IMG/VR virus record: IMGVR_UViG_3300027659_000193
Location: 1 to 24,919 of that record
Length of the DNA: 24,919 bases
Strand: one strand, 5' to 3'
Source of the DNA: a virus
Shown: piece by piece, positions 12,742 through 21,695 of the stretch
How the letters are laid out: each line of letters opens with the position of its first letter
Position numbering within the stretch: the first letter of the stretch is position 1
The notes under the pieces: model-generated
Database searches by the model: none
What the model saw: the letters and a program-made list of their open reading frames with translations, nothing else
Told to the model about the DNA's origin: nothing
Position numbers and translations under genes: made by a program

Positions 12742-12801
12742 TGGCTTTGTATAACTATTAACAAGACCAATAGATAACCCTTACCAGCTAAGAGGACTAC
12801 G

Positions 12802-14289
12802 ATGAACCTGCGACAGATACGTGAGCGGCTAAGCAACATTACCGACTACAAGCCCACCAACCTTGCACACCTTACGGACATGGACCAGCTTATCAATAGT
12901 GCTTACCAGTACGTTTGGTTAGCAAAGCCTTGGAGCTTTGCTCAGAAGCTAACCTTCTTGGATGTATACCCAGACCTAGACAGCACACTGACTGCTGGTA
13001 TCACAGCCTCTGTAACTGATTTCAGACGACAGGTAGTCTTCTCTGCTGCTATCAAAGCTATCCTCAATTTCAAATATGAGGGACAGGTCTTTGAGATTCA
13101 GGGTAGAGAATACGAGATTCTCCATGTAATCAATGATACTACTATCAGATTGAAGGAGCCCTTCCGGGGCACCACCAATGCTGCTGATACCACCTGGAAG
13201 CTGAAGACTAAATACTATGAGCTACCACAGGACCTAGTAACTATCTGCTCCGTATCCCACAGAGATGCTCCTATGGTTGGTGGACAGAGACAGATGCTTA
13301 CAGGTATCTCTAACAAGAGAGAAGAAGAGCTAGGTCTTGAACAGGATCGCACTGCTTCCTATGCAGATTTCTATCTAAACATACCACCTGAAATTATACC
13401 ATCTGGTGAGAAGCTTAAGGTAGTCTCTGGTTCTGCTGCTAACGGAGATCTTGTAGCTGGAAGATACTATGAATTCTGTTGGTGCTTTCAGAAGGGTGAT
13501 GTATTCGGCCCTCTCTCTGAGCCTCTGGTGACTACCGTAGTGGATGCTGAAGGCGCGAACCCCAACTACATAGCTCTCTCTCCTGTCACACACAATGATA
13601 CTGTAGTAGTCACACCAGCCTATAACGACATCTTCGATAAATATCCTAATGTCTGGGAAGGCCACGCTAAGATACTATGGGTCAATGCTAATTTCAACAA
13701 CGTAACTGGTGAGCGTCTTGGTATTCCTAAATGGGTACATGTCAATGCTTACAATGGTTCTCCCTCTCAGTATGACCACAGACCTTATCTGATTCTCGAT
13801 ACTGCTAGCACATGGACCGTTAGCTTTGAAGCTCAGATGTCCCCTGGGAATACCCAGTACATTGAGGTCGATGGACATCATCACTGTATCCGTCCTTACC
13901 CCCGCATCAATAGTTATGATATCAAGCTTCCTTATGCTACCTATGCTGATGGTGCGGGCGGCAACATCTTCGCGCCCGAGATCTATTTCAGACAACTAGA
14001 GCTAAGATACCTATACAAGCCTATAGAGCTTACACAGGTAACAGATACCCCTACTATGCCCTATGAGGTACATGAGCTTATAGTTCTTAAAGCTCTTGAA
14101 GACTACTACAACAAGAAGGGTAACGCACAGCTAGCTCAGGTCTACCGCATAAGGTACGAGAAGGATCTTCTAGCTGCTACATCTAAATACGTGGAGCGCC
14201 CCGACATAAACCACCAGCGCGCCTTACAGTGGGGAGCAGGCCGTGAAATGGTCACAGCTAGCACGAACATCAAACGCTCTAGCTTCTAA
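12802..14289 (+). CDS. Head-tail adaptor protein with inserted beta domain
   Basis: A 495-residue protein that probably forms the ring below the portal. The N-terminal part carries the pattern of podovirus adaptors: MDQLINSAYQYVWLAKPWSF near residues 27-47, strands leading to KYYELPQDLVTI near 137-150. The C-terminal helix pair (PYEVHELIVLKALEDYYNKK, then RIRYEKDLLAATSKY) is also typical. Between them, about residues 205-340, an extra beta-rich segment (AGRYYEFCWCFQKGDVFGPLSE) looks like an immunoglobulin/fibronectin-type domain, which makes the protein longer than usual adaptors. AGAGGA precedes the ATG. First gene of the tail module. Confidence 0.65.
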   Translation: MNLRQIRERLSNITDYKPTNLAHLTDMDQLINSAYQYVWLAKPWSFAQKLTFLDVYPDLDSTLTAGITASVTDFRRQVVFSAAIKAILNFKYEGQVFEIQGREYEILHVINDTTIRLKEPFRGTTNAADTTWKLKTKYYELPQDLVTICSVSHRDAPMVGGQRQMLTGISNKREEELGLEQDRTASYADFYLNIPPEIIPSGEKLKVVSGSAANGDLVAGRYYEFCWCFQKGDVFGPLSEPLVTTVVDAEGANPNYIALSPVTHNDTVVVTPAYNDIFDKYPNVWEGHAKILWVNANFNNVTGERLGIPKWVHVNAYNGSPSQYDHRPYLILDTASTWTVSFEAQMSPGNTQYIEVDGHHHCIRPYPRINSYDIKLPYATYADGAGGNIFAPEIYFRQLELRYLYKPIELTQVTDTPTMPYEVHELIVLKALEDYYNKKGNAQLAQVYRIRYEKDLLAATSKYVERPDINHQRALQWGAGREMVTASTNIKRSSF

Positions 14290-14300
14290 AGGAGAATCAA

Positions 14301-16481
14301 ATGCTACCCTATAAAGAGACTAAGCTAAAGCCGGTCCTCGGTACAGACCAGACAGTCTTCCCAGCGGATAACACCGCTAATGAGATTCGTATGTTCAGGG
14401 TTGATGATGATGGTGGCTTCATAAACAATGTAGGTTGGGAGCCTCTTATCCCCACAGATACTACAGAGACTATACCCATTGCAGATTTCCAAGCACTGTA
14501 CCAGCCAGTACGATTCCTCAGCATCTGGTCCCGTCACCAGAATGCTGAGCAGTATTATCTATACGAGCGCAATGGTGAACTAAGATATGACTACGGTAAC
14601 AAAGGTCTTGCGACCTCTCGTACTGTAAGCTTAGGTACTGGACGTAACCTCCCCAAGCCAGATGACCCTGGGACACAGCTAGCACCCTATGGGCGCTTTG
14701 CTCTAATCCTAAATGGTAATGATGCTCCCATGAAATTCTGGGGTAGAGAGCTTACTGAACCTTTCTCTTGGTCCTTCCCTCCCTCAAGACCATTCGTTCT
14801 AGAGCCACAGCCCAGTGCCTGTGATACTACTGTAACCAACTATCTTGATGCAGACAAATCTGCTGTACCTCTCTCGGCCAATAGTTACTACGGTGTGGGT
14901 GCTTCCTCTAATGGAAGCATGAACACTGTATCTTACCGGGTAGCATTCATAAGCAAGACTGGTAGCATGTCTCCTCTTAGTGAGGAGACTATAGTTCAGT
15001 GGAGAATCACCTCTACCAATGAGCAGTTTAAATTCATCCTGCCAATCAAGGACATTCCTATTGGTCCTAAGGGTACTGTCGCGCGCATCATCTTCCGGAC
15101 CAAGAATAAGACTGATGGGCTTACCGCTCAGCTAGATAAATACTATGAGGTCAAGCGCATCAATGACAACATTACTACAGCGTGGCTTGATTTTATTCCT
15201 GACAGTGAACTAGGTGCTACCGCTATAGACATTCAGGATAGCACAGCTATCGACCAAGGCTTCAAATATGCTACTGCTTGGGACAACTGCATGTGGCTTG
15301 CGGGTGGTACTACACATCCTACTAGGTTGATTTATTCCAAGGAGGGATTACCTGAGCAGTTCCCTGCATTCAACTACATTGATGTTGGTGTACGCTCGGG
15401 CGGGCATATCACACAGCTAGTCCCATACTACAACAGCTTACTAGTATTCAGAGAATCAGCTATTGATGTTATCACTAAGACTAGCTCAGGCTATCAGTCC
15501 TCTACACTAGATCCACTAATAGGTACTACTGCCTCTAACACCATCAGGTTCGTGCCTGAGGTTGGCGTATGCTTTCTTACCAAGGACGGTGTATACACAA
15601 TCTCTGGTGGTCTATACGGTGGCTCTGAGCACAAAGCGAAGAGCATCTCTTCTCAGCTTACTGAGGAATGGGAGCGTCTAACCCCTGGTGCATTGGCCCG
15701 CGCTACTGCTACCTATTCAGACAAAGAGAAGGAATACTGGGTTCACTATCCTGCTGATGGCAAGACAGAGAACACAAGAGGAGCCGCCTTCCACCTACAG
15801 ACAAGAGGATGGACCCTCCGTAACAGTGAGGACTATGAACGTGGTCAGATGAAATTCACACACCTAGCCACTGATCCTGCTGGCTGGATCATCATGGGGA
15901 CCAACCCAACGTACAATGCTACCCCTGCTAATGCAGATTCATGGCCCGGCCTTGGACTACAGGTATGGTCTGCTGCGAACTACTGGGGCAAGAAGCACAC
16001 ATATAGTGCTACAGTAGATAATAGCTACACCTTCAATATAACTGAATTCACCAAGGGAGACAGTGTATTCCGTAGCGTGTGGGAAGATCAGGGTAGTGTG
16101 GACATTAAGAAGAGCATATCCTACGTCCTTCTTGAAGGACTATCACAGGGTAACAATGCAGTACCTCTTACATGGTCAGTAGATGGAAGCTGGGCTACCA
16201 CAGCCAGTAGCTCTATTGCGACCCAGCAGCCTGAATATTTCAACACTACCTCCTCTCAGTCTATCATGGCGCCTGCTCCTACTGGAACAAGCAGACCTGT
16301 TGCTATATGGAATACCTCTTCGTGGGAGAACAGCAAGCGCATTATCCTCCGCTATGACATCGGTGCAACACAGGTTAGTACGTTTAGGTTCGAGCTTCGC
16401 ACCCCAAACTACCTTAGTATAATCTTGTATCGACTAGCTTTCGAGACAACCGGTATCAAGACCAATAGCCAGAGGTCATAA
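14301..16481 (+). CDS. Tail nozzle / tubular protein, beta-propeller type
   Basis: A 726-residue, almost entirely beta-strand protein. The start (LPYKETKLKPVLGTDQTVF) and repeated strand blocks with W-x-x-x-M-W-L-A-G-G, Y-Y-N-S-L-L-V-F, V-G-V-C-F-L-T-K-D-G-V-Y-T-I-S-G (about residues 330-450) are what I expect of propeller-based nozzle proteins closing a short tail. A fibronectin-like segment at about 206-275 (VSYRVAFISKTGSMSPLSEE) resembles the inserted domain of the adaptor upstream. AAAGGAG precedes the ATG at a 12-base gap, so the two are co-expressed. A receptor-contacting role is possible at the C-terminal 150 residues. Confidence 0.65.
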   Translation: MLPYKETKLKPVLGTDQTVFPADNTANEIRMFRVDDDGGFINNVGWEPLIPTDTTETIPIADFQALYQPVRFLSIWSRHQNAEQYYLYERNGELRYDYGNKGLATSRTVSLGTGRNLPKPDDPGTQLAPYGRFALILNGNDAPMKFWGRELTEPFSWSFPPSRPFVLEPQPSACDTTVTNYLDADKSAVPLSANSYYGVGASSNGSMNTVSYRVAFISKTGSMSPLSEETIVQWRITSTNEQFKFILPIKDIPIGPKGTVARIIFRTKNKTDGLTAQLDKYYEVKRINDNITTAWLDFIPDSELGATAIDIQDSTAIDQGFKYATAWDNCMWLAGGTTHPTRLIYSKEGLPEQFPAFNYIDVGVRSGGHITQLVPYYNSLLVFRESAIDVITKTSSGYQSSTLDPLIGTTASNTIRFVPEVGVCFLTKDGVYTISGGLYGGSEHKAKSISSQLTEEWERLTPGALARATATYSDKEKEYWVHYPADGKTENTRGAAFHLQTRGWTLRNSEDYERGQMKFTHLATDPAGWIIMGTNPTYNATPANADSWPGLGLQVWSAANYWGKKHTYSATVDNSYTFNITEFTKGDSVFRSVWEDQGSVDIKKSISYVLLEGLSQGNNAVPLTWSVDGSWATTASSSIATQQPEYFNTTSSQSIMAPAPTGTSRPVAIWNTSSWENSKRIILRYDIGATQVSTFRFELRTPNYLSIILYRLAFETTGIKTNSQRS

Positions 16482-16484
16482 TCC

Positions 16485-17120
16485 ATGCGCAGCTACACAA
16501 GAAAATCAAATGTCCAAGGGAATCTTCTCTTAGCTACTAACCAGAACCAAGAGATGAAGGGTATTGCAGAGCCGCTCAACGGCTCCCTTGATATGCACAA
16601 CCTACCCTTGAATACTGTGAACGAAAGCAAGATGGTAGTACCTACTGCTTATTCCTACAACGTAACTACAGGTGCTATAGGCCCCACCAAATCCTATTAC
16701 AAGATTGCTCCTAGAACATCTACAGTAACCTATGCCTCAGCTAGTGGTGAGATCTTCCAAGGCTGGAACATCATAGAATCCGATTGGCTTCTAGAATTCA
16801 CCGCTGTAGAAGGAATGGTCAAGGGTAGTGCAGTCGTCTGCGGATACAAGCCTGCTACTATCTCTGCTGGTGTGGAGGTAGGAACTGAATCTGCTTGGGA
16901 GATAGCTGTGTTTGCCAATGATGTCATGGTAGCTCAGTCTGGTTTCATACCAGTCGGGCTCTACACAATAGACCTTCCATATGCCTTCCCATGTGGTAAC
17001 GAATTCATTACCATTGATGTGAGATGGAAACAGTTCAACACACAAATGAACGCCACCTGGACCTACCCTGATTTCAGCATCAGACATAGACACCAGTGGG
17101 CATGTAACATCAAGAGGTAA
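16485..17120 (+). CDS. Tail appendage protein A
   Basis: A 211-residue beta-rich protein. Residues 30-52 (LNGSLDMHNLPLNTVNESKM) look like the short repeat found at the start of phage fibre-type proteins. The rest alternates strands in a jelly-roll-like way and ends with SIRHRHQWACNIKR. First of three similar-sized genes in tandem after the nozzle; probably a short fibre, head fibre or receptor-binding subunit. The ribosome site AGGT lies in the last codons of the nozzle gene. Confidence 0.5.
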   Translation: MRSYTRKSNVQGNLLLATNQNQEMKGIAEPLNGSLDMHNLPLNTVNESKMVVPTAYSYNVTTGAIGPTKSYYKIAPRTSTVTYASASGEIFQGWNIIESDWLLEFTAVEGMVKGSAVVCGYKPATISAGVEVGTESAWEIAVFANDVMVAQSGFIPVGLYTIDLPYAFPCGNEFITIDVRWKQFNTQMNATWTYPDFSIRHRHQWACNIKR

Positions 17121-17123
17121 CCC

Positions 17124-17759
17124 ATGTCACTACCAGATATCTCATACAAGAAGCCAGGTACAGTTGCTAGCGCAACCACCCTCAACACTGAATATGCTGC
17201 AATAGCCACAGAGACTGGGGTTATTGACGGAGAGAACATTCGTACTGAGGGTCTTACCCGTGCTCATTTCACATCCCTAAATGCTTCTACTGGGTACTGG
17301 GTTGCCCAAGAGAACACAGGTAATGCTACTGCCTATACCAATTCAGCCTATGCTGTAGTTGGTCATGGTATCCCTATGCGCCTCTTGGTGAACAACCAGA
17401 TCAACGCAGGGGATGTGGTGCGCATCCATGCAAACGTCTATATCTCAGACTGTGTAATAGATGGTGCTGATACCACCCCTCTTGAATTCAGATTCCAGTT
17501 CTGGTGGGATATCGGCGCTGGCTATGTTGCTATAGACACTATGGAATTTCCCTATGGTGGTGCAGTCAAAGCTTATGCCGCTCCTTCCCCCAACCTAATA
17601 AAGAATAGACGTATGGGTTTCTCATATGTCTATGTCCATACTGGAGCACCCATAACCATAGCTAACATAGAGACTAGGGTTCGGGTCCTAAACCCAGGTG
17701 GTATCGGGACTATCACCCTTCGTGAAACAAACAGCTTTGCTCTTATCGTGCGGGGTTAA
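17124..17759 (+). CDS. Tail appendage protein B
   Basis: A 211-residue protein with a fibre-like N-terminus (KPGTVASATTLNTEYAAIAT, then IDGENIRTEGLTRAHF), a common attachment motif of phage fibres, followed by a beta-sandwich-like domain. Same length as protein A and the same two-part layout. The ribosome site AGAGGT lies at the end of gene A. Likely a virion surface protein; it carries no sign of an enzyme. Confidence 0.55.
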   Translation: MSLPDISYKKPGTVASATTLNTEYAAIATETGVIDGENIRTEGLTRAHFTSLNASTGYWVAQENTGNATAYTNSAYAVVGHGIPMRLLVNNQINAGDVVRIHANVYISDCVIDGADTTPLEFRFQFWWDIGAGYVAIDTMEFPYGGAVKAYAAPSPNLIKNRRMGFSYVYVHTGAPITIANIETRVRVLNPGGIGTITLRETNSFALIVRG

Positions 17760-17761
17760 TC

Positions 17762-18448
17762 ATGCCAGTTGTCATACCAAATACCTTTACCTCCTCTACC
17801 AACGTAGAGGCCGCACCTATCCAAGCTAACAACGAAGCTGTCCGTAAATACATTAACGGCAAGGGCATAGTCCAAGCAGACCTTCTAGCAGCAGGCGTAG
17901 ACACTGAGGACATCATTCGTGGTGAAGCATTCAATGTGCTGCCCGATCATCAGTTCACAACCTGTGATGTCTATTCAAGCTTCACTAACACTGAGACCCT
18001 CAACAGATCCTACGTAACTGGTGAATGGAAGACTGTCCCTGACTATACTACTACTACCCAGTACGTAACAGTAGAGGGTTCTGGTAAGCAGATCTTCTTA
18101 GAAGAGGATGGGCTTATTCTTATCCACGGGTACTACGCTATAGTATTCCCTGTAGATATCAACCCTAGTCTAAACCTACATGCTGGTAGCACTGATCAGG
18201 ACGTGTACATTAAGATTGATGGGTCGCGCCCATCAACCTCCCGTGCTCTAGCATTCACAGAAGATACTGTAGTGCCAGCAAATTCAGGCTCTGCTGTAGC
18301 CACCATGGCAGTCAGACGTTCTTACCCAATCTCTTACCTTGTAAGCAAGACTGCTGGTATGCATACCATCTCCTTGGTAATCAACGTAAATACATCATAT
18401 GGATATGTCTCTGCAAAGAACCTTTCTATAGAAGCCATTTACATCTAA
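17762..18448 (+). CDS. Tail appendage protein C
   Basis: A 228-residue protein related in layout to protein B: an N-terminal stretch TFTSSTNVEAAPIQANNEAV, then INGKGIVQADLLAAGVDTED, then a beta domain ending LSIEAIYI. It starts two bases after the stop of gene B. The C-terminal domains of A, B and C differ much more than their N-terminal parts, which suggests a shared attachment part and different binding parts. Function is inferred from position and composition. Confidence 0.55.
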   Translation: MPVVIPNTFTSSTNVEAAPIQANNEAVRKYINGKGIVQADLLAAGVDTEDIIRGEAFNVLPDHQFTTCDVYSSFTNTETLNRSYVTGEWKTVPDYTTTTQYVTVEGSGKQIFLEEDGLILIHGYYAIVFPVDINPSLNLHAGSTDQDVYIKIDGSRPSTSRALAFTEDTVVPANSGSAVATMAVRRSYPISYLVSKTAGMHTISLVINVNTSYGYVSAKNLSIEAIYI

Positions 18449-18464
18449 TAACTAAAACCATCTC

Positions 18465-18480
18465 TTCTGAATCTTCAGAA
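18465..18480. other. Inverted repeat between tail and ejection genes
   Basis: TTCTGAA pairs with TTCAGAA around TC in the 50-base gap after appendage gene C. It has no T-run, so termination is unlikely; it could be an mRNA processing or stabilising hairpin. Confidence 0.35.
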
Positions 18481-18498
18481 CAATATGAGGTAATCTTC

Positions 18499-19182
18499 AT
18501 GGACCCTGCTACCCTCTCAGCTATATTTGGTGTCGCCCGACAGGGCATAGGTGGTATCGCTTCTAATGCTCCTTATCTGTTTGAGAATCCACACGAACAA
18601 GAGAATGCAAAAGAAGCTGCCAAGCTTAAGCACCTCATTGATAGTGGAGCCTTAGGTCTTACTGCTGATGAACAACAGCGTATCCTATCTCGTCAGCAGG
18701 GTGCTGCCGAGAACCAGCTACAGCGTACTGCTGCTCAGTCTGCTCAGATACAAGCCGCTGCCGTAGGTAGTGGCGAGGCTTTGAAGAAGGCTGTGCTTCT
18801 TGGACAGTCTGGAGCAGGTATCCGTCAGGACATTAGCCAAGGTGTAGAGGATCTCAACCAGAGAGAAGCTCAGCGTCAGCGTGAAGAATATGCTGCACGT
18901 TCTGCTGCTGATCAGGAAGCTAAGGACCGTCGCCTACGTGCATGGCTTGGTATCCTAACTGGTACTGTTGATGCTGCTGCTACCACAGCAGATCAGAACA
19001 AACTACTAACTGGTAGTGCAGCCAAGCCTCAGGCAGTTGCAGCTACAGACATTGCTGCTCAGTACATGAAGGACTATGGGCTTAGCCAAGAAGATGCCGA
19101 GGCCCTCGCCGCAGCATCTAGTGAAGATGCTGACCTAGCCGCTAGTGCTAGCAAACTATTAGGTAACACAGGAGCAGAATAG
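18499..19182 (+). CDS. Small internal virion (ejection) protein
   Basis: A 227-residue, Ala/Gln/Glu-rich helical protein. It begins with a Gly/Ala-rich segment (LSAIFGVARQGIGGIASNAP, residues 6-25) that could insert into membrane, followed by long coiled-coil helices (RQREEYAARSAADQEAKDRR near 130-150). Composition and position after the tail genes match the smallest of the ejection proteins of podoviruses, which leave the capsid with the DNA and build a channel across the cell envelope. GAGGT precedes the ATG. Its stop overlaps the GTG of the next HNH gene by one base (TAGTG). Confidence 0.6.
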   Translation: MDPATLSAIFGVARQGIGGIASNAPYLFENPHEQENAKEAAKLKHLIDSGALGLTADEQQRILSRQQGAAENQLQRTAAQSAQIQAAAVGSGEALKKAVLLGQSGAGIRQDISQGVEDLNQREAQRQREEYAARSAADQEAKDRRLRAWLGILTGTVDAAATTADQNKLLTGSAAKPQAVAATDIAAQYMKDYGLSQEDAEALAAASSEDADLAASASKLLGNTGAE

Positions 19183-19757
19183 TGAAATACTGTACTGGGT
19201 GTGATAACACGAAAGCCTCAGAGATGTTCTATAAAGATAAGAGCAAGAAAGATGGATTGTCTTCATCTTGTATGGACTGTGCTAAGACGCGGGCGCAGGA
19301 TTGGTATCAGTCAAACCCTGAACAGGCTAAAGAGACACGGGCATTATATCGTACAGCTAATCCAGAAAAGATTAAAGAAATAAATAGAGCTTGTGCCAAG
19401 AATTGGCGAGAGGCTAATCCACAGAAGGTCAGAGAATCTCAGAGAAGGTGGAAGAAGGAGAATCCTGATAAGGTTAATGCTAAGAACCAACGATATCTTA
19501 CTAAGCTCAATCTAGCTAACTGTGAGATATCTCAGCGTACATTGAATGCTTGGTCCTCACAAGCCAGGGCGGCCCACCCATACTGTGAGCTATGTCTAAC
19601 TACTGACAACCTTGAAGCTCATCACATATTACCCAAGAGCAGATATCCTCAACATGCTTTGAACCTAACTAATGCTCAGATCTTATGTGCCGATTGCCAC
19701 ACCGATATTCATACTGAGATTCCCAATCTAAAGAAAGAGGAGGTTTCCCTTGCCTAA
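19182..19757 (+). CDS. HNH homing endonuclease 3
   Basis: A 191-residue nuclease of the HNH1/HNH2 family: zinc finger CTGC (4-7) with CxxC near 30, four helical repeats of 14 to about 20 residues (N-P-E/D-K pattern), HNH core CELCLTTDNLEAHHILPKSR, NAQILC and CHTDIH, then a 15-residue tail. It starts with GTG, using the AGGAG at the end of the ejection-protein gene. Its own end carries AGGAGGT, the ribosome site of the next gene, which it overlaps by eight bases. It shares a 117-bp block with HNH2. It separates two ejection-protein genes. Confidence 0.9.
   Translation: MKYCTGCDNTKASEMFYKDKSKKDGLSSSCMDCAKTRAQDWYQSNPEQAKETRALYRTANPEKIKEINRACAKNWREANPQKVRESQRRWKKENPDKVNAKNQRYLTKLNLANCEISQRTLNAWSSQARAAHPYCELCLTTDNLEAHHILPKSRYPQHALNLTNAQILCADCHTDIHTEIPNLKKEEVSLA
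19425..19541 (+). repeat. 117-bp block shared with HNH2 (9566-9682)
   Basis: Partner of the block in HNH2: 116 of 117 bases identical, about 9.86 kb apart in the same orientation. Such a direct repeat is also a possible site of deletion by recombination. Confidence 0.9.
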
Positions 19758-21657
19758 GATGATCTACCCAGGTGTCTATGTTCTAGATACCCCACAGACT
19801 GAGGCTTTTCAGTCTTCCCGTGCTAGCAAATATCTTACCTCTTATACCGAATCTCGCTATGAGAACTGGCAGCTTGCCCTAAAGCAAGCTGAGCTAGCAT
19901 ACAAGATGGACTATGACGCTTACACCTCTCGTGACAAAGCTCTCCGTGATTTAGAAGAGGCTGCTCGTAAAGACCTTACCTCTGCTGAGCGGACCCTGCT
20001 TTCTCTACAGAAAGAAGACAGGGCAACTGAAGACAAAGAAAGAGCTATTAAGGCTAGCCGTACCACAGAGCATGATAAATGGAAAGCTTCTGAGGTAGGT
20101 AAGGATCGTCGTACTAATGTTATGGCTGGAGCACCAAAGAGCATGGGACCGGGAGGAGAGAAGGTAGCTGCTCAGACAGTAGATGCTCTCTTTAAGAATG
20201 CTCAATCAGAAACAGATATAGAAGAAGCCTCGAAGGAGCTTCTCGGTCTGATCTTAGATGATACATCTGACGCACAGGGTTTCCGTTCAGCCACAGCGCA
20301 ACGTACTGGGGTAGCTGAGGACCGTATCGGCGCATATATAGCCAAGGAGGCGGCTACCCTTGCTGCCAAGAAGAGAGAGAAGCTTGGGCTTCCCCCTAGT
20401 GCTGGCAAAGGTTATGAGAAGGATCTCGCCGCCTTGGGCGCTTCTTATGCACCTGGGGTTGCAAGCTCAGGTCGTAGTGGTGGTAGCCGTGGAAGCTATG
20501 ATCCCACCAGTCCTGAATTCGTAGACCGTAGTGAAGCTATCAAGGCTGCTGAAGCTGACATCGCTGCTAAGAAAGCCTCGTATGCCGAGGCTCTCCTTGC
20601 ACGTACCGGTCTCTCTATGCCCAAGCCCAACCTAGTAGAATCTGCTAGAGACATCTACGCTTCCCAGTTTGAAACCCTACCCGGTTATCTCAAACACAAA
20701 GAAGACCTACGTTCTGTAGAAGCTCAACGTAGAGCCCATGAGAATACTGCGGCTCTTGTTGAACTGTTTGTCGAAGACCGTAAGAAAAAGCTTGGTGAGA
20801 GCCCTTCGATGGAAGACCTCTTGGCTGCTAAGACAGAAGGTGCAAAGGATGCATTGTTCTTCTTGAAGCACAAGGAATTACGTGGTAAGGCACAGAACCT
20901 TAACACCCCCATCCTTGAAGCAGGGAAGGTTGTTGGGTTCAAGCCAGCAGGCTTTGACATTGAAGCCCCTATGCAGGATGAGAAGGAATCCCTGTGGGAT
21001 TACATTGATGGTGCCAAGAAAGGACAGCCTATCCCAGAAGGGCTTAGAGGCCCCTTAGAGGGGCTTGTCTCTGCTCCTGGCTCTGCCCCTAGCCCTGGTG
21101 CTAGAACCGATTCTAGCCCTATTAGCGGTGATCCTGAAGAGGACTACGATCTTGGTGACACTGATGCCACTATCAAGCTACCCCCTTCTGTACGTATTGA
21201 ACAGATGAAGGCGCTTAAGAGCGCCCTCGGTAACCTTGATGTAGTAGACCCGGCTACCAAGCCAATATCTGAATCTGAGCTAGATGCATTCCAGTTCGGT
21301 AAGGGCGGTGGTGTATTACCCCCGGCGCCAGCAACAGTTAAGATTGAGAAGAGACCAGATGCTGAGCTAGTAATGGAGGAGATCAAGAACAAAGGTCCCA
21401 AGGTCCAAGAGGGCCGTGCTATCTCTGCTCAGATCAAGGACAGTCATGAGCTAAGCAAGCAGCCTAAGAAGGTTGAGCGCCTTGCATCTACGACCTCATA
21501 TGGTAAATATGTAAAGGATCTGTATGTTGCTAACAAGGCATCGACCACGCCTCAGAACGGAGCACAGTTAAGAGAGCAGGTTCTACAGAACCTTCCCGAA
21601 GGAGAAAGGGAAGCAGCTTCGCGCCTGCTCTTCGCCCTGATTTTGCTAGACAAATAA
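19750..21657 (+). CDS. Large internal virion (ejection) protein
   Basis: A 635-residue charged, helical protein. The first 120 residues form a coiled coil (RYENWQLALKQAELAYKMDY, LRDLEEAARKDLTSAERTLL). A Gly/Ser-rich linker (about residues 235-255) separates it from further helices, and a Pro/Ser/Asp-rich disordered stretch lies near 440-470. No enzyme motif seen. It lies between a small ejection-like protein and a giant one, the usual order for such proteins. The TTG start is chosen because AGGAGGT (19738-19744) stands five bases ahead; the next ATG at 19759 would be 14 bases away. Confidence 0.6.
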   Translation: MPKMIYPGVYVLDTPQTEAFQSSRASKYLTSYTESRYENWQLALKQAELAYKMDYDAYTSRDKALRDLEEAARKDLTSAERTLLSLQKEDRATEDKERAIKASRTTEHDKWKASEVGKDRRTNVMAGAPKSMGPGGEKVAAQTVDALFKNAQSETDIEEASKELLGLILDDTSDAQGFRSATAQRTGVAEDRIGAYIAKEAATLAAKKREKLGLPPSAGKGYEKDLAALGASYAPGVASSGRSGGSRGSYDPTSPEFVDRSEAIKAAEADIAAKKASYAEALLARTGLSMPKPNLVESARDIYASQFETLPGYLKHKEDLRSVEAQRRAHENTAALVELFVEDRKKKLGESPSMEDLLAAKTEGAKDALFFLKHKELRGKAQNLNTPILEAGKVVGFKPAGFDIEAPMQDEKESLWDYIDGAKKGQPIPEGLRGPLEGLVSAPGSAPSPGARTDSSPISGDPEEDYDLGDTDATIKLPPSVRIEQMKALKSALGNLDVVDPATKPISESELDAFQFGKGGGVLPPAPATVKIEKRPDAELVMEEIKNKGPKVQEGRAISAQIKDSHELSKQPKKVERLASTTSYGKYVKDLYVANKASTTPQNGAQLREQVLQNLPEGEREAASRLLFALILLDK

Positions 21658-21695
21658 CTAGCATCAGTCCCTATGATCACCAATGAGGTTTACTG

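Noticed and set aside
13375-14537. - strand frames opposite the adaptor and nozzle genes
   Set aside because: Shadows of the + strand genes without initiation signals.
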